Of a stretch of 64,000 bases of DNA, positions 34,913-43,927 are shown piece by piece. The stretch comes from Nonomuraea spiralis. GTDB lineage: Bacteria > Actinomycetota > Actinomycetes > Streptosporangiales > Streptosporangiaceae. The translations under genes were made by a program, and so were the position numbers. How positions within the stretch are numbered: the stretch's first letter is position 1; each line of letters opens with the position of its first letter. Location: contig NZ_BMRC01000006.1 in the NCBI RefSeq assembly GCF_014648435.1, forward strand, positions 492,718 to 556,717, written 5' to 3'. Under the pieces are notes generated by a model. The model ran no database searches, was not told the DNA's origin, and saw only the letters and a list, made by a program, of their open reading frames with translations.

Positions 34913-36202
34913 GTGAGAGCACCATCTCGTCCGCTCGGCGCGGCGATCGGCGCCGTCCTCGCCCTGTCCCTCTCCGGCTGCGGGTCCTCCGCCCCGGAGG
35001 GGACCGGTCAGGTGAAACTGACCATCTGGCACAACAGCGCGGACCCGGCGCCGCTGCTGGAGATGTACAAGAAGTTCGAGAAGCAGTCCGGCCACAAGGT
35101 CGAGCTCGTGTCGATCCCGTCCGACGGCTTCGAGGACACCACCCAGACCAAGTGGGCCACCGGCGACCGCCCGGACGTCCTGGAGTACCACGCGACGACG
35201 AGCGGCCTGCTGGCCCTCAACCCGGCCGAGAACCTGCGCGACCTGACCGGCGAGGCGTACATCGCCAGGTCCGGCGACCTCTACAAGTCCGCCGGGTCCG
35301 TCAACGGCAAGGTCTACGCCGCCATCACCGGCTTCCCCCAGGTCTTCGGCCTCTACTACAACAAGAAGGTCTTCACCGCGGCCGGTCTGACCCCGCCCGC
35401 GAACTTCACCGAGCTCGCCGCCGCCTGCCCCAAGCTCAAGGCCGCCGGGGTCACCCCGGTCTTCGAGTCGGGCGGCTCGATCTGGCCGGTGCAGATCCTG
35501 CCCATCCTCTACCTCGCCGGCGCCAACCAGGGCAACGCGTACGGCAAGGCCATCGCGGGCCACAGCAGCACGCTGGCCGACCCGGGCTCGCCCTTCGTCT
35601 CCGGCCTGACCGCCTACGCCAAGCTGAAGGCCGACGGCTGTTTCAACAAGGACATCGTCACCGCCAAGTTCGAGGACTCCATGAAGGCCCTCGTGACCGG
35701 CAAGGCCGCCATGGTCGCCCAGCACTCCGACATGCTCCCGGCCCTGCTCGCGGCCGCGGGCGGCGACCAGAAGACCGTCGACGACGCCGTCGGCTTCGTC
35801 GGCCTGTCCAGCGACAAGCCCCTCGTGACGTACGCGCCCGGCCCGATCGGCACGTTCTACCTGCCCAAGACCGGTGACGCGGCGCGCGAGAAGGCCTCGC
35901 TCGACTTCGTGCGCTTCATGACCGGCCCGGCCTACGCCGAGTACATCGCCGCGTCCAAGACCTTCCCCGTGCTCAAGGACGTGCCCGACCCGCAGGGCGT
36001 CTCGTCCGTGCTGCAGGACGTCAAGAAGGCGTACGACACCGGCGCGGTCATCGCCTTCAACTCCGACATCCCGGGCATGGGCGGGCTGGCCCAGCTCATG
36101 TCCGAGCTGATCGCCGGGCAGAAGGACCCGCAGAAGGCGGCGACCCAGTTGCAGGGCCAGGTCGAACAGGCGGCCAAGGCGGCGGGACTGCCCGGATGGT
36201 GA
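34913..36202 (+). CDS. ABC transporter substrate-binding lipoprotein
   Basis: 429 residues. Signal PLGAAIGAVLALSLSGC ends in a lipobox Cys. VKLTIWHNSADPAPLLEMYKK and GFPQVFGLYYNKKVF are typical of UgpB-type solute-binding proteins. The GTG at 34913 is preferred over the ATG at 34895 because AGGAG lies 7 bases before it. First gene of the five-gene operon with two permeases, a serine hydrolase and a GH78 rhamnosidase, so its ligand is probably a rhamnose-bearing glycoside. Repressed from the palindrome in its promoter. Confidence 0.9.
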   Translation: MRAPSRPLGAAIGAVLALSLSGCGSSAPEGTGQVKLTIWHNSADPAPLLEMYKKFEKQSGHKVELVSIPSDGFEDTTQTKWATGDRPDVLEYHATTSGLLALNPAENLRDLTGEAYIARSGDLYKSAGSVNGKVYAAITGFPQVFGLYYNKKVFTAAGLTPPANFTELAAACPKLKAAGVTPVFESGGSIWPVQILPILYLAGANQGNAYGKAIAGHSSTLADPGSPFVSGLTAYAKLKADGCFNKDIVTAKFEDSMKALVTGKAAMVAQHSDMLPALLAAAGGDQKTVDDAVGFVGLSSDKPLVTYAPGPIGTFYLPKTGDAAREKASLDFVRFMTGPAYAEYIAASKTFPVLKDVPDPQGVSSVLQDVKKAYDTGAVIAFNSDIPGMGGLAQLMSELIAGQKDPQKAATQLQGQVEQAAKAAGLPGW

Positions 36203-37050
36203 TCCGGAACAGGGCGGCCTGGCTGCCGTGGGCCCTGCCCGCCATCGTGCTGGTCACGGTCTTCTTCGTCGCCCCGTTCCTGCTCAACGTACGGTTCGCG
36301 TTCTCCTCCTGGACGAGCTTCCGGGCCGAGATCACCTGGAACGGGCTGGAGAACATCCGCACACTGATCGACCAGGACCTGCTGGCCAACGCGGTCACCG
36401 TGACCGTGCTGTACGCGATCCTGTGCATGGCGATCCAGAACACGGTCAGCCTCTCGCTGGCCCTGGCCCTCCAGCGGACCAGCAGGATCAACACCGTCTT
36501 CCGTTCGGCGTTCTTCCTGCCGACGCTCATCTCGCCGCTGGCCGCCGGGTACATCTGGCGCGGGCTGCTGGCCCCCGACGGCGCGGTCAACTCCTTCCTC
36601 GGCATCGAATGGGCGTGGCTGGGCGAACCGTCCACCGCGCTGGTGGTGGTCGCGTTCATCGACGCCTGGAAGTGGAGCGGGCTGATCACCCTCGTCTACA
36701 TCGCGGGCCTCAACTCCATCCCGAAGTCGTTGCTGGAGTCGGCGACCGTCGACGGGGCCGGGCCGTGGACCCGGCTGCGGCGGGTGGTGTTCCCGCTGCT
36801 CGCCCCGGCGCTGACCTTCAACGTGGCGGTCACGCTGGTGGGCGCGCTCAGTGCGTACGACGTGATCGCCGCCACCACCGGCGGCGGGCCCGGCGACCAC
36901 ACGCGGGCCCTGAACGTGGTGATGCGCCAGCAGTGGGGTCAGGGCTTCTTCGGCTCGGCCAGCGCGCTGGGCTTCACCGTGACGCTGCTGGTGATCGCCA
37001 CCGCCGTGCCCCTCGTGTGGTGGCTGCGGCGCAGGGAGGTGACGGGATGA
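36196..37050 (+). CDS. ABC sugar transporter permease (UgpA/MalF type)
   Basis: 284 residues, six membrane helices. The EAA loop is ESATVDGAGPWTRLRRVVFPLL. The ATG at 36196 overlaps the preceding stop by seven bases; the GTG at 36199 would give a four-base GTGA overlap and is equally possible. Pairs with the next gene product. Confidence 0.9.
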   Translation: MVIRNRAAWLPWALPAIVLVTVFFVAPFLLNVRFAFSSWTSFRAEITWNGLENIRTLIDQDLLANAVTVTVLYAILCMAIQNTVSLSLALALQRTSRINTVFRSAFFLPTLISPLAAGYIWRGLLAPDGAVNSFLGIEWAWLGEPSTALVVVAFIDAWKWSGLITLVYIAGLNSIPKSLLESATVDGAGPWTRLRRVVFPLLAPALTFNVAVTLVGALSAYDVIAATTGGGPGDHTRALNVVMRQQWGQGFFGSASALGFTVTLLVIATAVPLVWWLRRREVTG

Positions 37051-37865
37051 GAGCGGTCCTGAAGTACGCGGCGCTGACGCTCTTCGCGATCCCGTGGGTG
37101 CTCGTGCCCGTCTGGCTCGTGGTCGTCAACTCCTTCAAACCCGCGGGCGAGGCCGCCGAACTGGGCCTCGGCCTGCCCAGGACGTGGGCGATCGCCGAGA
37201 ACTACGGCATCGTGCTCGACCGGGGCGGCTACGTGATGGGCCTGGTCAACAGCCTCAAGGTGACCGTGCCGATCGTGGTGGCCGTGGTGCTCCTCGGCGC
37301 GGCGGCGGCGTGGGCGTTCGGGCGCAGCCGGTCGCGGTGGTTGCAGGCGGCCTACTTCGTGATGGGGTTGTCGATCCTGCTGCCGCCGTCGATCATCCCG
37401 ACGGTCTACCTGCTGCGCGCCCTGTCGCTGGACGGCGGCTCGCTCGGCTACGTGCTGACGATGACCGGCTGCCGCCTGGGCATCGTGATCTTCCTGGCGA
37501 CCGGGTTCGTGCGCTCGTTCCCCCGCGACCTGGAGGACGCCGCGGCCATCGACGGCGCCTCCCGTCCGCAGGTCTTCGTCCGCGTCCTGCTGCCCCTGCT
37601 GCGGCCGGTGTTGTTCGTCGGCGGCGTGATCCTGATCATCAACGTCTGGAACGACTTCTTCTTCGCCCTCTTCCTGCTCCAGGGCAGCGACAACGCCACG
37701 CTGCCGCTGAGCCTGTTCCAGTTCGCCTCCGGCACCCTGCAGAGCCTGAACTGGAACCTCGTCTTCGCCCACGTCCTGCTCACCACGCTGCCCCTCGTGG
37801 CGGTGTACGTCGTCGCGCAGAAGCGCGTCCTGGCCGGTCTTACGGAAGGTGCACTCAAGGGATGA
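37047..37865 (+). CDS. ABC sugar transporter permease (UgpE/MalG type)
   Basis: 272 residues, six membrane helices, EAA loop DAAAIDGASRPQVFVRVLLPLL. ATGA overlap with the previous gene and GGGAGG 7 bases upstream. Second half of the importer channel; no ATPase is encoded here. Confidence 0.9.
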   Translation: MRAVLKYAALTLFAIPWVLVPVWLVVVNSFKPAGEAAELGLGLPRTWAIAENYGIVLDRGGYVMGLVNSLKVTVPIVVAVVLLGAAAAWAFGRSRSRWLQAAYFVMGLSILLPPSIIPTVYLLRALSLDGGSLGYVLTMTGCRLGIVIFLATGFVRSFPRDLEDAAAIDGASRPQVFVRVLLPLLRPVLFVGGVILIINVWNDFFFALFLLQGSDNATLPLSLFQFASGTLQSLNWNLVFAHVLLTTLPLVAVYVVAQKRVLAGLTEGALKG

Positions 37866-38851
37866 CCACTCACGACATCGCGCTGGACTGGGTCAGGCGC
37901 GAGATCAAGGAGGGGCGGCTGCCGTGCGCGGTGTTCGGCGCCGCCACCTCCGACGGTATCCAGGTGCTGGAGGCGTTCGGCGAGCACGACGGCCGCGGGA
38001 CGAGGACCGACGACCACTTCGCGCTGTTCTCGGTGACCAAGCCGCTGGTGGGCCTGGCCGCCCTGCGCCAGGTCGAGCGCGGGCTGCTGTCGCTGCGCCG
38101 CCCGCTGCGGGACGTCCTGCCCCACTTCGCGCGGCCCGACGTGACGCTCTGGCACCTGCTCACCCACACCAGCGGCATCGCCGAGCAGACGCTGACGCCC
38201 GACGACCTGGTGGAGCACCTTCTCACCGCGCCGTCGATGTTCGAGGCGGGCACGCTCAGCCACTACTCCAACCTGGCCTTCGCCGGGATCGCGGAGATGG
38301 TCCGCGACGTCACGGGCCGCGACGTGGCCGAGGTGATCGACGCCGACCTGAACACGCTGGTGCCGGGCGGCGGGCGGATCACGTTCGACCCGGCGTGCGA
38401 CGCGGCCGAGGTCCACGGCCTCGACCTGCTCGGCCCCGGCTTCGACTTCGACAAGTTCGTACGGCTGCGCCACCCGGCGGGGGCGCTGTTCTCCCGCGCC
38501 GAGGACCTCCTCGCGCTGGGCGGCGCGCTGCTGCGCGGCGACCGCCGGCTGATCCACCCGACCACCCTGGCAGCGATGACGACCCCGCAGACGACGGGCC
38601 TGGTCAAGCTGCAACCCGACCCGGTCAACGCCGGGCAGGACTGGGGACTGACCTGGAACCTGCGCCACTCGGCCCCCGGTCTGCTCGACCGCCGGCTGTA
38701 CGGCCACGGCGGCGCCTCGGGCTGCCAGTGGTGGATGTACCCGGAGCAGGACGCGTGCTTCGTGCTGCTGATCAACGTGATGGCGCCGAGCCTGTCCGGC
38801 GTCGACGTGGACGGCCTGCACAACGCCTTCACCACCGGGCTAGATGCGTGA
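37862..38851 (+). CDS. Serine hydrolase of the beta-lactamase/esterase class
   Basis: 329 residues, no signal peptide. The nucleophile motif is FSVTKPL (SxxK), the second motif YSN lies in LSHYSNLAFAG, and YGHGGASG stands in place of the KTG box. This matches class-C-like esterases and D-aminopeptidases (EstB type) rather than true beta-lactamases. The start overlaps the permease stop. In a rhamnoside operon a deacylating role is plausible but inferred. Confidence 0.85.
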   Translation: MTTHDIALDWVRREIKEGRLPCAVFGAATSDGIQVLEAFGEHDGRGTRTDDHFALFSVTKPLVGLAALRQVERGLLSLRRPLRDVLPHFARPDVTLWHLLTHTSGIAEQTLTPDDLVEHLLTAPSMFEAGTLSHYSNLAFAGIAEMVRDVTGRDVAEVIDADLNTLVPGGGRITFDPACDAAEVHGLDLLGPGFDFDKFVRLRHPAGALFSRAEDLLALGGALLRGDRRLIHPTTLAAMTTPQTTGLVKLQPDPVNAGQDWGLTWNLRHSAPGLLDRRLYGHGGASGCQWWMYPEQDACFVLLINVMAPSLSGVDVDGLHNAFTTGLDA

Positions 38852-41457
38852 ACCGGGATTCGGGGGTACGGGTCTCGGGCGCGCAGACGCCCTACATCCG
38901 TTCGGCTCCAAGCGGGGTGCGGGCGGGCCTGACGTGCGGTCTTGCGGATCCGGTGGGCGTGGACGAGCCGTCGCCCCGGCTGTCGTGGGACGCCCGGCTG
39001 CCCGGTGAGGCCACCGTGGTGGTCCGCGCGGACGGGCGCGAGGTGTGGCGGTCGTCCGCGCCCGCCGGGTCGTACGGCGTGGACGTGCCGGACGATCGGC
39101 TGGCGCCGCTGACGCCGTACACGTGGAGTGTGGAGGGGCACGCGACCGGCGCGTTCACCACGGGCCTGCGGGCGCGCGGCACGTGGGAGGCCCCCTGGCT
39201 GGCCGGCGACCCCAGGGCGGCGGTGAGCCTGCGCGGATCGTTCACCTGGGATCCCGCCGCCGGGCGCGCCTGGCTGGCCGCGACCGCGCTGGGCGTCTAC
39301 CGGGCGCTGCTCAACGGCGTACGGCTGGGCGAGGAGGAGCTGGCCCCCGGCTGGACCGACTACGCCCACCGCACGCGCTACCGGCTGCTGGAGCTCACGG
39401 ACCTGCTGGTCCCCGGCGAGAACGAGCTGGAGTTGTGGCTCGCCCCCGGCTGGTACGCCGGTCACGTCGCCGGCGGCGGCCCGCACCGCTACGGCGACCG
39501 GCCGGCCGCCAGCGCCCAGGTGCTCGTACGGGACGACGACGGGATCCGCCGCGCGTTCGCCACGGACGCGGCCTGGACCCGGCGGGATCTCGGCCGCCCG
39601 CGCGCCGACCTGGTGATGGGCGAGACCGTCCAGGCTCCTTCCCAGGAGGCCGGGCCCGCCGTCGAGGTCCCGGCTCCGGAGATCCCGGTCGAGGCCGACC
39701 CCGCTCCCCCGGTACGGGTGATCGGCACGGCGCCCGCCGTGACCGTCACCGAACCCGCGCCGGGCGTCCAGGTGGCCGACTTCGGGCGGAACGTCGTCGG
39801 GCGCGTACGGCTGCGCGTCGACGCCCCGGGCCCCGTACGGATCGAGGTGCGGCACGGGGAGGAGCTGACCGCGACCGGGCGGCTCTACACCGACAACCTG
39901 CGCAGCGCGGACCAGCGTGACGAGTTCGTCCTCGGCCCCGGCTCGCACGTCGTGGAGCCCGCGTTCACCCTGCACGGGTTCCGCTACGCGGAGATCACCG
40001 GCTGGCCCGGCCCGCTGACGCCGGACGACCTGGAGGCAGTGCTGCTGTCCTCCGCGCTCGCCGTCACCGGCTCGCTGACCTTGAGCGACCCCGCCGTACG
40101 GCAGCTCGTCGCCAACATCGGCGCGTCGGCGGACGGCAACCTGGTGAGCGTGCCGACCGACTGCCCCCAGCGTGACGAGCGGACCGGCTGGACGGCCGAC
40201 ATCTCGGTGTTCGGCTCGACGCTCAGCTTCCTGCGGCACACGCAGGCGTTCCTGTCCGGCTGGGTGACGACGCTGATCGACGGGCAGCGGGCCGACGGCG
40301 CGGTCCCGCACGTCGCGCCGGTCCTGCCCGAGTACGGATACGACTCCCCCGTCTGGTCCGACGCCCTGGTCGAGGTGCCGTGGCTGCTGTGGCGGCGCTA
40401 CGGCGACGACCGCACGCTGCGCCGCGCGTACGAACCGATGCGGCGATGGGCCGACTACTGCCTGGCCCAGGCCGAGGACGGCCTCAGACCGGGAAGGGCC
40501 CTGGGCGACTGGCTGGCCCCCGGCACGGTCGAGACGCCCAAGAGCCTCATCGCCACCGCCGCCCTCGCCCGCAGCCTGCGCCTGATCTCGTACGCGGCCG
40601 ACGTGCTCGGCGAGCCGCACGCGCCGGAGTACGGCGAGGCGTTCACCCGCGTGTCGGGCGCCTTCCAGCGGGCCTTCCTCAACGGGCCGAGGCTGCACAC
40701 CGAGACGCAGACCGGCTACGCCGTCGCCCTGGCCTGGGACCTGGTCCCGCCCGAGGACCGGGCCGCGTCGGCGCAGGCGCTGGCCGAGCTGGTCCGCGCC
40801 GACGGGCACCGGCTCATGACGGGCTTCGTCGGCACGCCCCTGCTGCTGCCCGTGTTGTCGGAGACCGGCCATCACGACCTGGCGTGCCGGATCTTCAACC
40901 AGGAGGGCTATCCGTCCTGGCGCTACCAGCTCCGCGCCGGGGCGACGACCATGTGGGAGCGCTGGGACGCCTGGCACCACCGGCACGGCCTGCAGACTCC
41001 GGCCATGAACTCCTTCAACCACTACGCCTACGGCTGCGTGGGCGACTGGCTGTTCCGGCACGTCGCGGGCCTCGGCGACGACCCGCGCGGCACCGGGGGC
41101 GGCTTCGGCGAGCTGCTGCTGCGTCCGGGCCCGGTCCCGCTGCTGCGCCAGGCGCACGCCCGCTACGAGAGCGCGTCCGGGGCCGTCGAGTCGGGCTGGC
41201 GGGCCGGGCCCGACGGGGTCCAGTTCACCTTCGCCGTCCCGGAGGGTGTGACCGCCCGCGCGGTGCTGCCCGTACGCGGCGCGTGGGACGGGATGACCGT
41301 CAACGGCACCTTCCTGATGGGCCTCAGCGAGCAGTTGCCGACCACCAGGCTGGCCGACGGGGGCTGCGCGCTGAACCTGCCGCCGGGCCGCTGGTCGTTC
41401 ACGGCCCCCGCGGCGGCCACGGCCCACCTGCTCCAGGAATGGGACGACCTGGGCTAG
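38848..41457 (+). CDS. Alpha-L-rhamnosidase (GH78)
   Basis: 869 residues. N-terminal Fn3-like and two beta-sandwich domains lead to an (alpha/alpha)6 barrel. SVPTDCPQRDERTGWTADI is the GH78 signature, with catalytic-pocket Asp and Glu residues. TTMWERWDAW is the conserved downstream motif with the general base Glu. No signal peptide, so it cleaves terminal alpha-L-rhamnose from imported glycosides. GTGA overlap with the serine hydrolase gene. It ends 6 bases from the convergent desaturase gene. Confidence 0.93.
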   Translation: MNRDSGVRVSGAQTPYIRSAPSGVRAGLTCGLADPVGVDEPSPRLSWDARLPGEATVVVRADGREVWRSSAPAGSYGVDVPDDRLAPLTPYTWSVEGHATGAFTTGLRARGTWEAPWLAGDPRAAVSLRGSFTWDPAAGRAWLAATALGVYRALLNGVRLGEEELAPGWTDYAHRTRYRLLELTDLLVPGENELELWLAPGWYAGHVAGGGPHRYGDRPAASAQVLVRDDDGIRRAFATDAAWTRRDLGRPRADLVMGETVQAPSQEAGPAVEVPAPEIPVEADPAPPVRVIGTAPAVTVTEPAPGVQVADFGRNVVGRVRLRVDAPGPVRIEVRHGEELTATGRLYTDNLRSADQRDEFVLGPGSHVVEPAFTLHGFRYAEITGWPGPLTPDDLEAVLLSSALAVTGSLTLSDPAVRQLVANIGASADGNLVSVPTDCPQRDERTGWTADISVFGSTLSFLRHTQAFLSGWVTTLIDGQRADGAVPHVAPVLPEYGYDSPVWSDALVEVPWLLWRRYGDDRTLRRAYEPMRRWADYCLAQAEDGLRPGRALGDWLAPGTVETPKSLIATAALARSLRLISYAADVLGEPHAPEYGEAFTRVSGAFQRAFLNGPRLHTETQTGYAVALAWDLVPPEDRAASAQALAELVRADGHRLMTGFVGTPLLLPVLSETGHHDLACRIFNQEGYPSWRYQLRAGATTMWERWDAWHHRHGLQTPAMNSFNHYAYGCVGDWLFRHVAGLGDDPRGTGGGFGELLLRPGPVPLLRQAHARYESASGAVESGWRAGPDGVQFTFAVPEGVTARAVLPVRGAWDGMTVNGTFLMGLSEQLPTTRLADGGCALNLPPGRWSFTAPAAATAHLLQEWDDLG

Positions 41458-41463
41458 CGAGCC

Positions 41464-42420
41464 TCAGCGCAGCGAGCCGGCCTCCGGGCTGTGGTCGACG
41501 CGGTGGGTCGTCAGACGGTCGGGGCTGGGCCAGCGTACGCCGTGGGCCCAGCCCGCCCGCTCGAACCAGCGGATCAGCCGCGCGCTGGGGTCGAACTGGC
41601 CCTTGAGCACGCCGTGGCGGGCGCAGGTCGGCTCCACGTGGTGCCAGTTGTGCCAGCCTTCGCCGAGCGTCAGCATCGCCACCCACCACACGTTGGACGA
41701 ACGGTCCCGCGTACGGAACGGGCGGTCGCCGAAGGTGTGGGCGATCGAGTTGACCGACCAGGTGACGTGGTGCACCACGGCGTAGCGGACCAGGCCGCCC
41801 CACAGGAACGCGCTCCACGCGCCCGACCACGACATCGACCACAGCCCGCCGGCCGCCGCCGGAAGCGCGAACGACAGCAGGACGACCACCGGGTAGGCGG
41901 CGTCGAAACGTCGCACGTCCGGGTCGGCCAGCAGGTCCGGCACCCAGTGGCGGCGGCTGGAGCGGTGACGGGCCGTGTAGAACCAGCCGATGTGGGCGTG
42001 CAGCATGCCGCGCAGCAGGGCCGGGCCGGTGTCGCCGTAGCGCCACGGCGAGTGGGGGTCGCCCTCGCGGTCGGCGTACTTGTGGTGGCGGCGGTGCTCG
42101 GCGCACCACAACGTGAGAGGTCCCTCGACGGCCATGCCGCCGGCCAGCATGAGCGCGATCCGCAGCGCCCGGTTGGCCTTGAACGCGCGGTGGGTGAAGA
42201 GGCGGTGGTAGCCGATGGCGATCCCGAAGATGCTCACCAGGTACATCACGACCGCGACGACCAGGTCGCGGGGGCCGATGCCCCACCCCCAGGCGGCCGG
42301 CACCGCGAGTGCCAGCAGCAACACCGGCAGGACGACCAGCACGACCAGGTACGCGGCGCGGCGGCCGGTGGTGACCGTCACCGTCTCCGCCGTGCCGGGC
42401 TGCGGCATGGGTGACGTCAC
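41464..42420 (-). CDS. Membrane fatty acyl desaturase (delta-9 type)
   Basis: 318 residues with four or more membrane segments. Three histidine boxes bind the di-iron centre: HRLFTH, HRRHH and HNWHH, exactly the acyl-CoA/acyl-lipid delta-9 family pattern. It introduces a cis double bond into a saturated acyl chain. The GTG at 42420 follows GGGAGG by 5 bases; upstream in-frame codons lack one. Divergent from the P450/cyclooxygenase-like operon, for which it could supply unsaturated substrate. Confidence 0.93.
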   Translation of the reverse strand: MTSPMPQPGTAETVTVTTGRRAAYLVVLVVLPVLLLALAVPAAWGWGIGPRDLVVAVVMYLVSIFGIAIGYHRLFTHRAFKANRALRIALMLAGGMAVEGPLTLWCAEHRRHHKYADREGDPHSPWRYGDTGPALLRGMLHAHIGWFYTARHRSSRRHWVPDLLADPDVRRFDAAYPVVVLLSFALPAAAGGLWSMSWSGAWSAFLWGGLVRYAVVHHVTWSVNSIAHTFGDRPFRTRDRSSNVWWVAMLTLGEGWHNWHHVEPTCARHGVLKGQFDPSARLIRWFERAGWAHGVRWPSPDRLTTHRVDHSPEAGSLR

Positions 42421-42632
42421 GTTTTCCTCCCATGAGCGGTACACAGGCTCCTTATTCAACGGCCAGGCCCATGGACTGCGGCAATGTCCTGAGAGTGACG
42501 GGATGATTACCGTGAGGAAGCAAAACAATGCACCCGGCCGTCATGAAGAAACGGCGTGACGCCTCCCTAGATTGTGATTGCACAACGTGATCATCACTGT
42601 GCGCTCCGGCATCAGGCGGAAGGTCCAACGGA
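42421..42632. promoter_or_regulatory. Divergent promoter region of the oxylipin-like locus
   Basis: This 212-bp gap separates the desaturase from the P450 operon. It carries TTGTG/CACAA arms around ATTG (42572-42585) and the adjacent GTGATCATCAC (42587-42597), both symmetric. They are candidate operators for a regulator encoded elsewhere or for the NB-ARC regulator nearby. No consensus promoter is obvious. Confidence 0.5.
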
Positions 42633-43925
42633 ATGGGTGTTGTCGATCGGGCGACCACGGGCGGCTATCTGGAGAGATACGACGACGCCCTGGCCAAGGA
42701 CCCGATGTCCGCGTTCGGCCTGGTCAGGGAGTGGATGCGGACCGACTGGCGGAGCCTGTTCGCCGAGTTGCGCGAGCGGCGTCCCGTCTTCGTCACCCCC
42801 GCCTTCACGGTCGTGACCCGCTTCGCCGACGTCACCGAGGTGCTCTCCCACGAGCAGGTCTTCTCCGTACGCGCCTTCGGCCCCCGTCTCGACGCCGCCC
42901 TGGGCGCGCCGTTCATGCTGGGCCGGGACGCCACGCCGATGAACTGGCGGGAGAAGGGCCTGATGCAGTTCGTGCTCGACCCGCGGGACGCGGCCGACGT
43001 GCGCGAGCTGACCGGCCGCCTCGCCGACGAACTGCTCGACGCGGCCCGGCCCGGCGGGCGCCTCGAAGCGGTCCACGGGCTGTTCCGCCCGGTCGCCCTC
43101 GGCGTGTGCGCACGGTACTTCGGCGTCCCCGGCCCCGATCCGCAGACCCTGGGCGGGTGGACGCGGGCCATCGTCGCCGACGGCTTCGCCAACTTCGGCG
43201 GAGATCCGCACCTCCAGGCCGCGTCCGTCAAGGCGGGCGGCGAGCTGGTCGACCACCTGAGCGACCGCCTCGCCCAGCACCGGGCCGCCCTGCGGGCCGG
43301 CCGTGACCTCCCCGACGACGTCTTCGCCCGCCTGGTCCGCGCCTCCCCGCCCGCCGTGACCGACGACCGGATCGTGGTCAACATGGCCGGGCTGCCGCTG
43401 GGCTTCGTGGAGAGCGCGCCGGGGGCCATGGTCGAGGCGGTCGAGCAGCTCCTGCTGCGCCCGCGGGTGCTCGCGCAGGCCGTGGCCGTCGCCGACGACC
43501 CCGGCCGGTTCGATCCGTACGTGTGGGAGGCCCTGCGGTTCAGCCCGTTCTTCAAGCTGCTTCCCCGGCTGTGCGAGCGCGACCACGTCCTGGCCGCCGG
43601 CACCCCGCGCAGCACGGTGATCCCCGCGGGCACGTTCGTGCTGGCGGCGCCGGCCTCGGCCATGTTCGACGCGGACGTGGTGCCAGAGCCCGAGGAGTTC
43701 CGCCTCGACCGTCCCCGCCACCATCACCTGTTCTTCGGCTCCGGTCATCACGCCTGCCTCGGCGTGCACCTGGCCGGCGTGGTGATCGCCGAGACCGTAC
43801 GCCGGCTGCTGCTGCGTCCCGGCCTGCGCCCGCTGCCGCCGCCTGCGGGCCACGTCGAACGCACACTCGGGATCTTCCCCGACACCTTCAACATCGGACT
43901 CGGCGCCGAGAGGCGGGAAGGCTGA
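42633..43925 (+). CDS. Cytochrome P450, candidate hydroperoxide-processing type
   Basis: 430 residues, soluble. ExxR is Glu299-Arg302 (EALR). The haem loop is FFGSGHHACLG with the axial Cys375. The I-helix oxygen-activation motif, usually A/G-G-x-D/E-T, reads GFVES (257-261): Ser for Thr and Phe for Gly. P450s that rearrange fatty-acid hydroperoxides (thromboxane, prostacyclin and allene-oxide synthases) also depart from that motif, because they need no O2 activation. GGAAGG lies 9 bases before the ATG. Two bases separate it from the cyclooxygenase-like gene. Confidence 0.92.
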   Translation: MGVVDRATTGGYLERYDDALAKDPMSAFGLVREWMRTDWRSLFAELRERRPVFVTPAFTVVTRFADVTEVLSHEQVFSVRAFGPRLDAALGAPFMLGRDATPMNWREKGLMQFVLDPRDAADVRELTGRLADELLDAARPGGRLEAVHGLFRPVALGVCARYFGVPGPDPQTLGGWTRAIVADGFANFGGDPHLQAASVKAGGELVDHLSDRLAQHRAALRAGRDLPDDVFARLVRASPPAVTDDRIVVNMAGLPLGFVESAPGAMVEAVEQLLLRPRVLAQAVAVADDPGRFDPYVWEALRFSPFFKLLPRLCERDHVLAAGTPRSTVIPAGTFVLAAPASAMFDADVVPEPEEFRLDRPRHHHLFFGSGHHACLGVHLAGVVIAETVRRLLLRPGLRPLPPPAGHVERTLGIFPDTFNIGLGAERREG

Positions 43926-43927
43926 CG

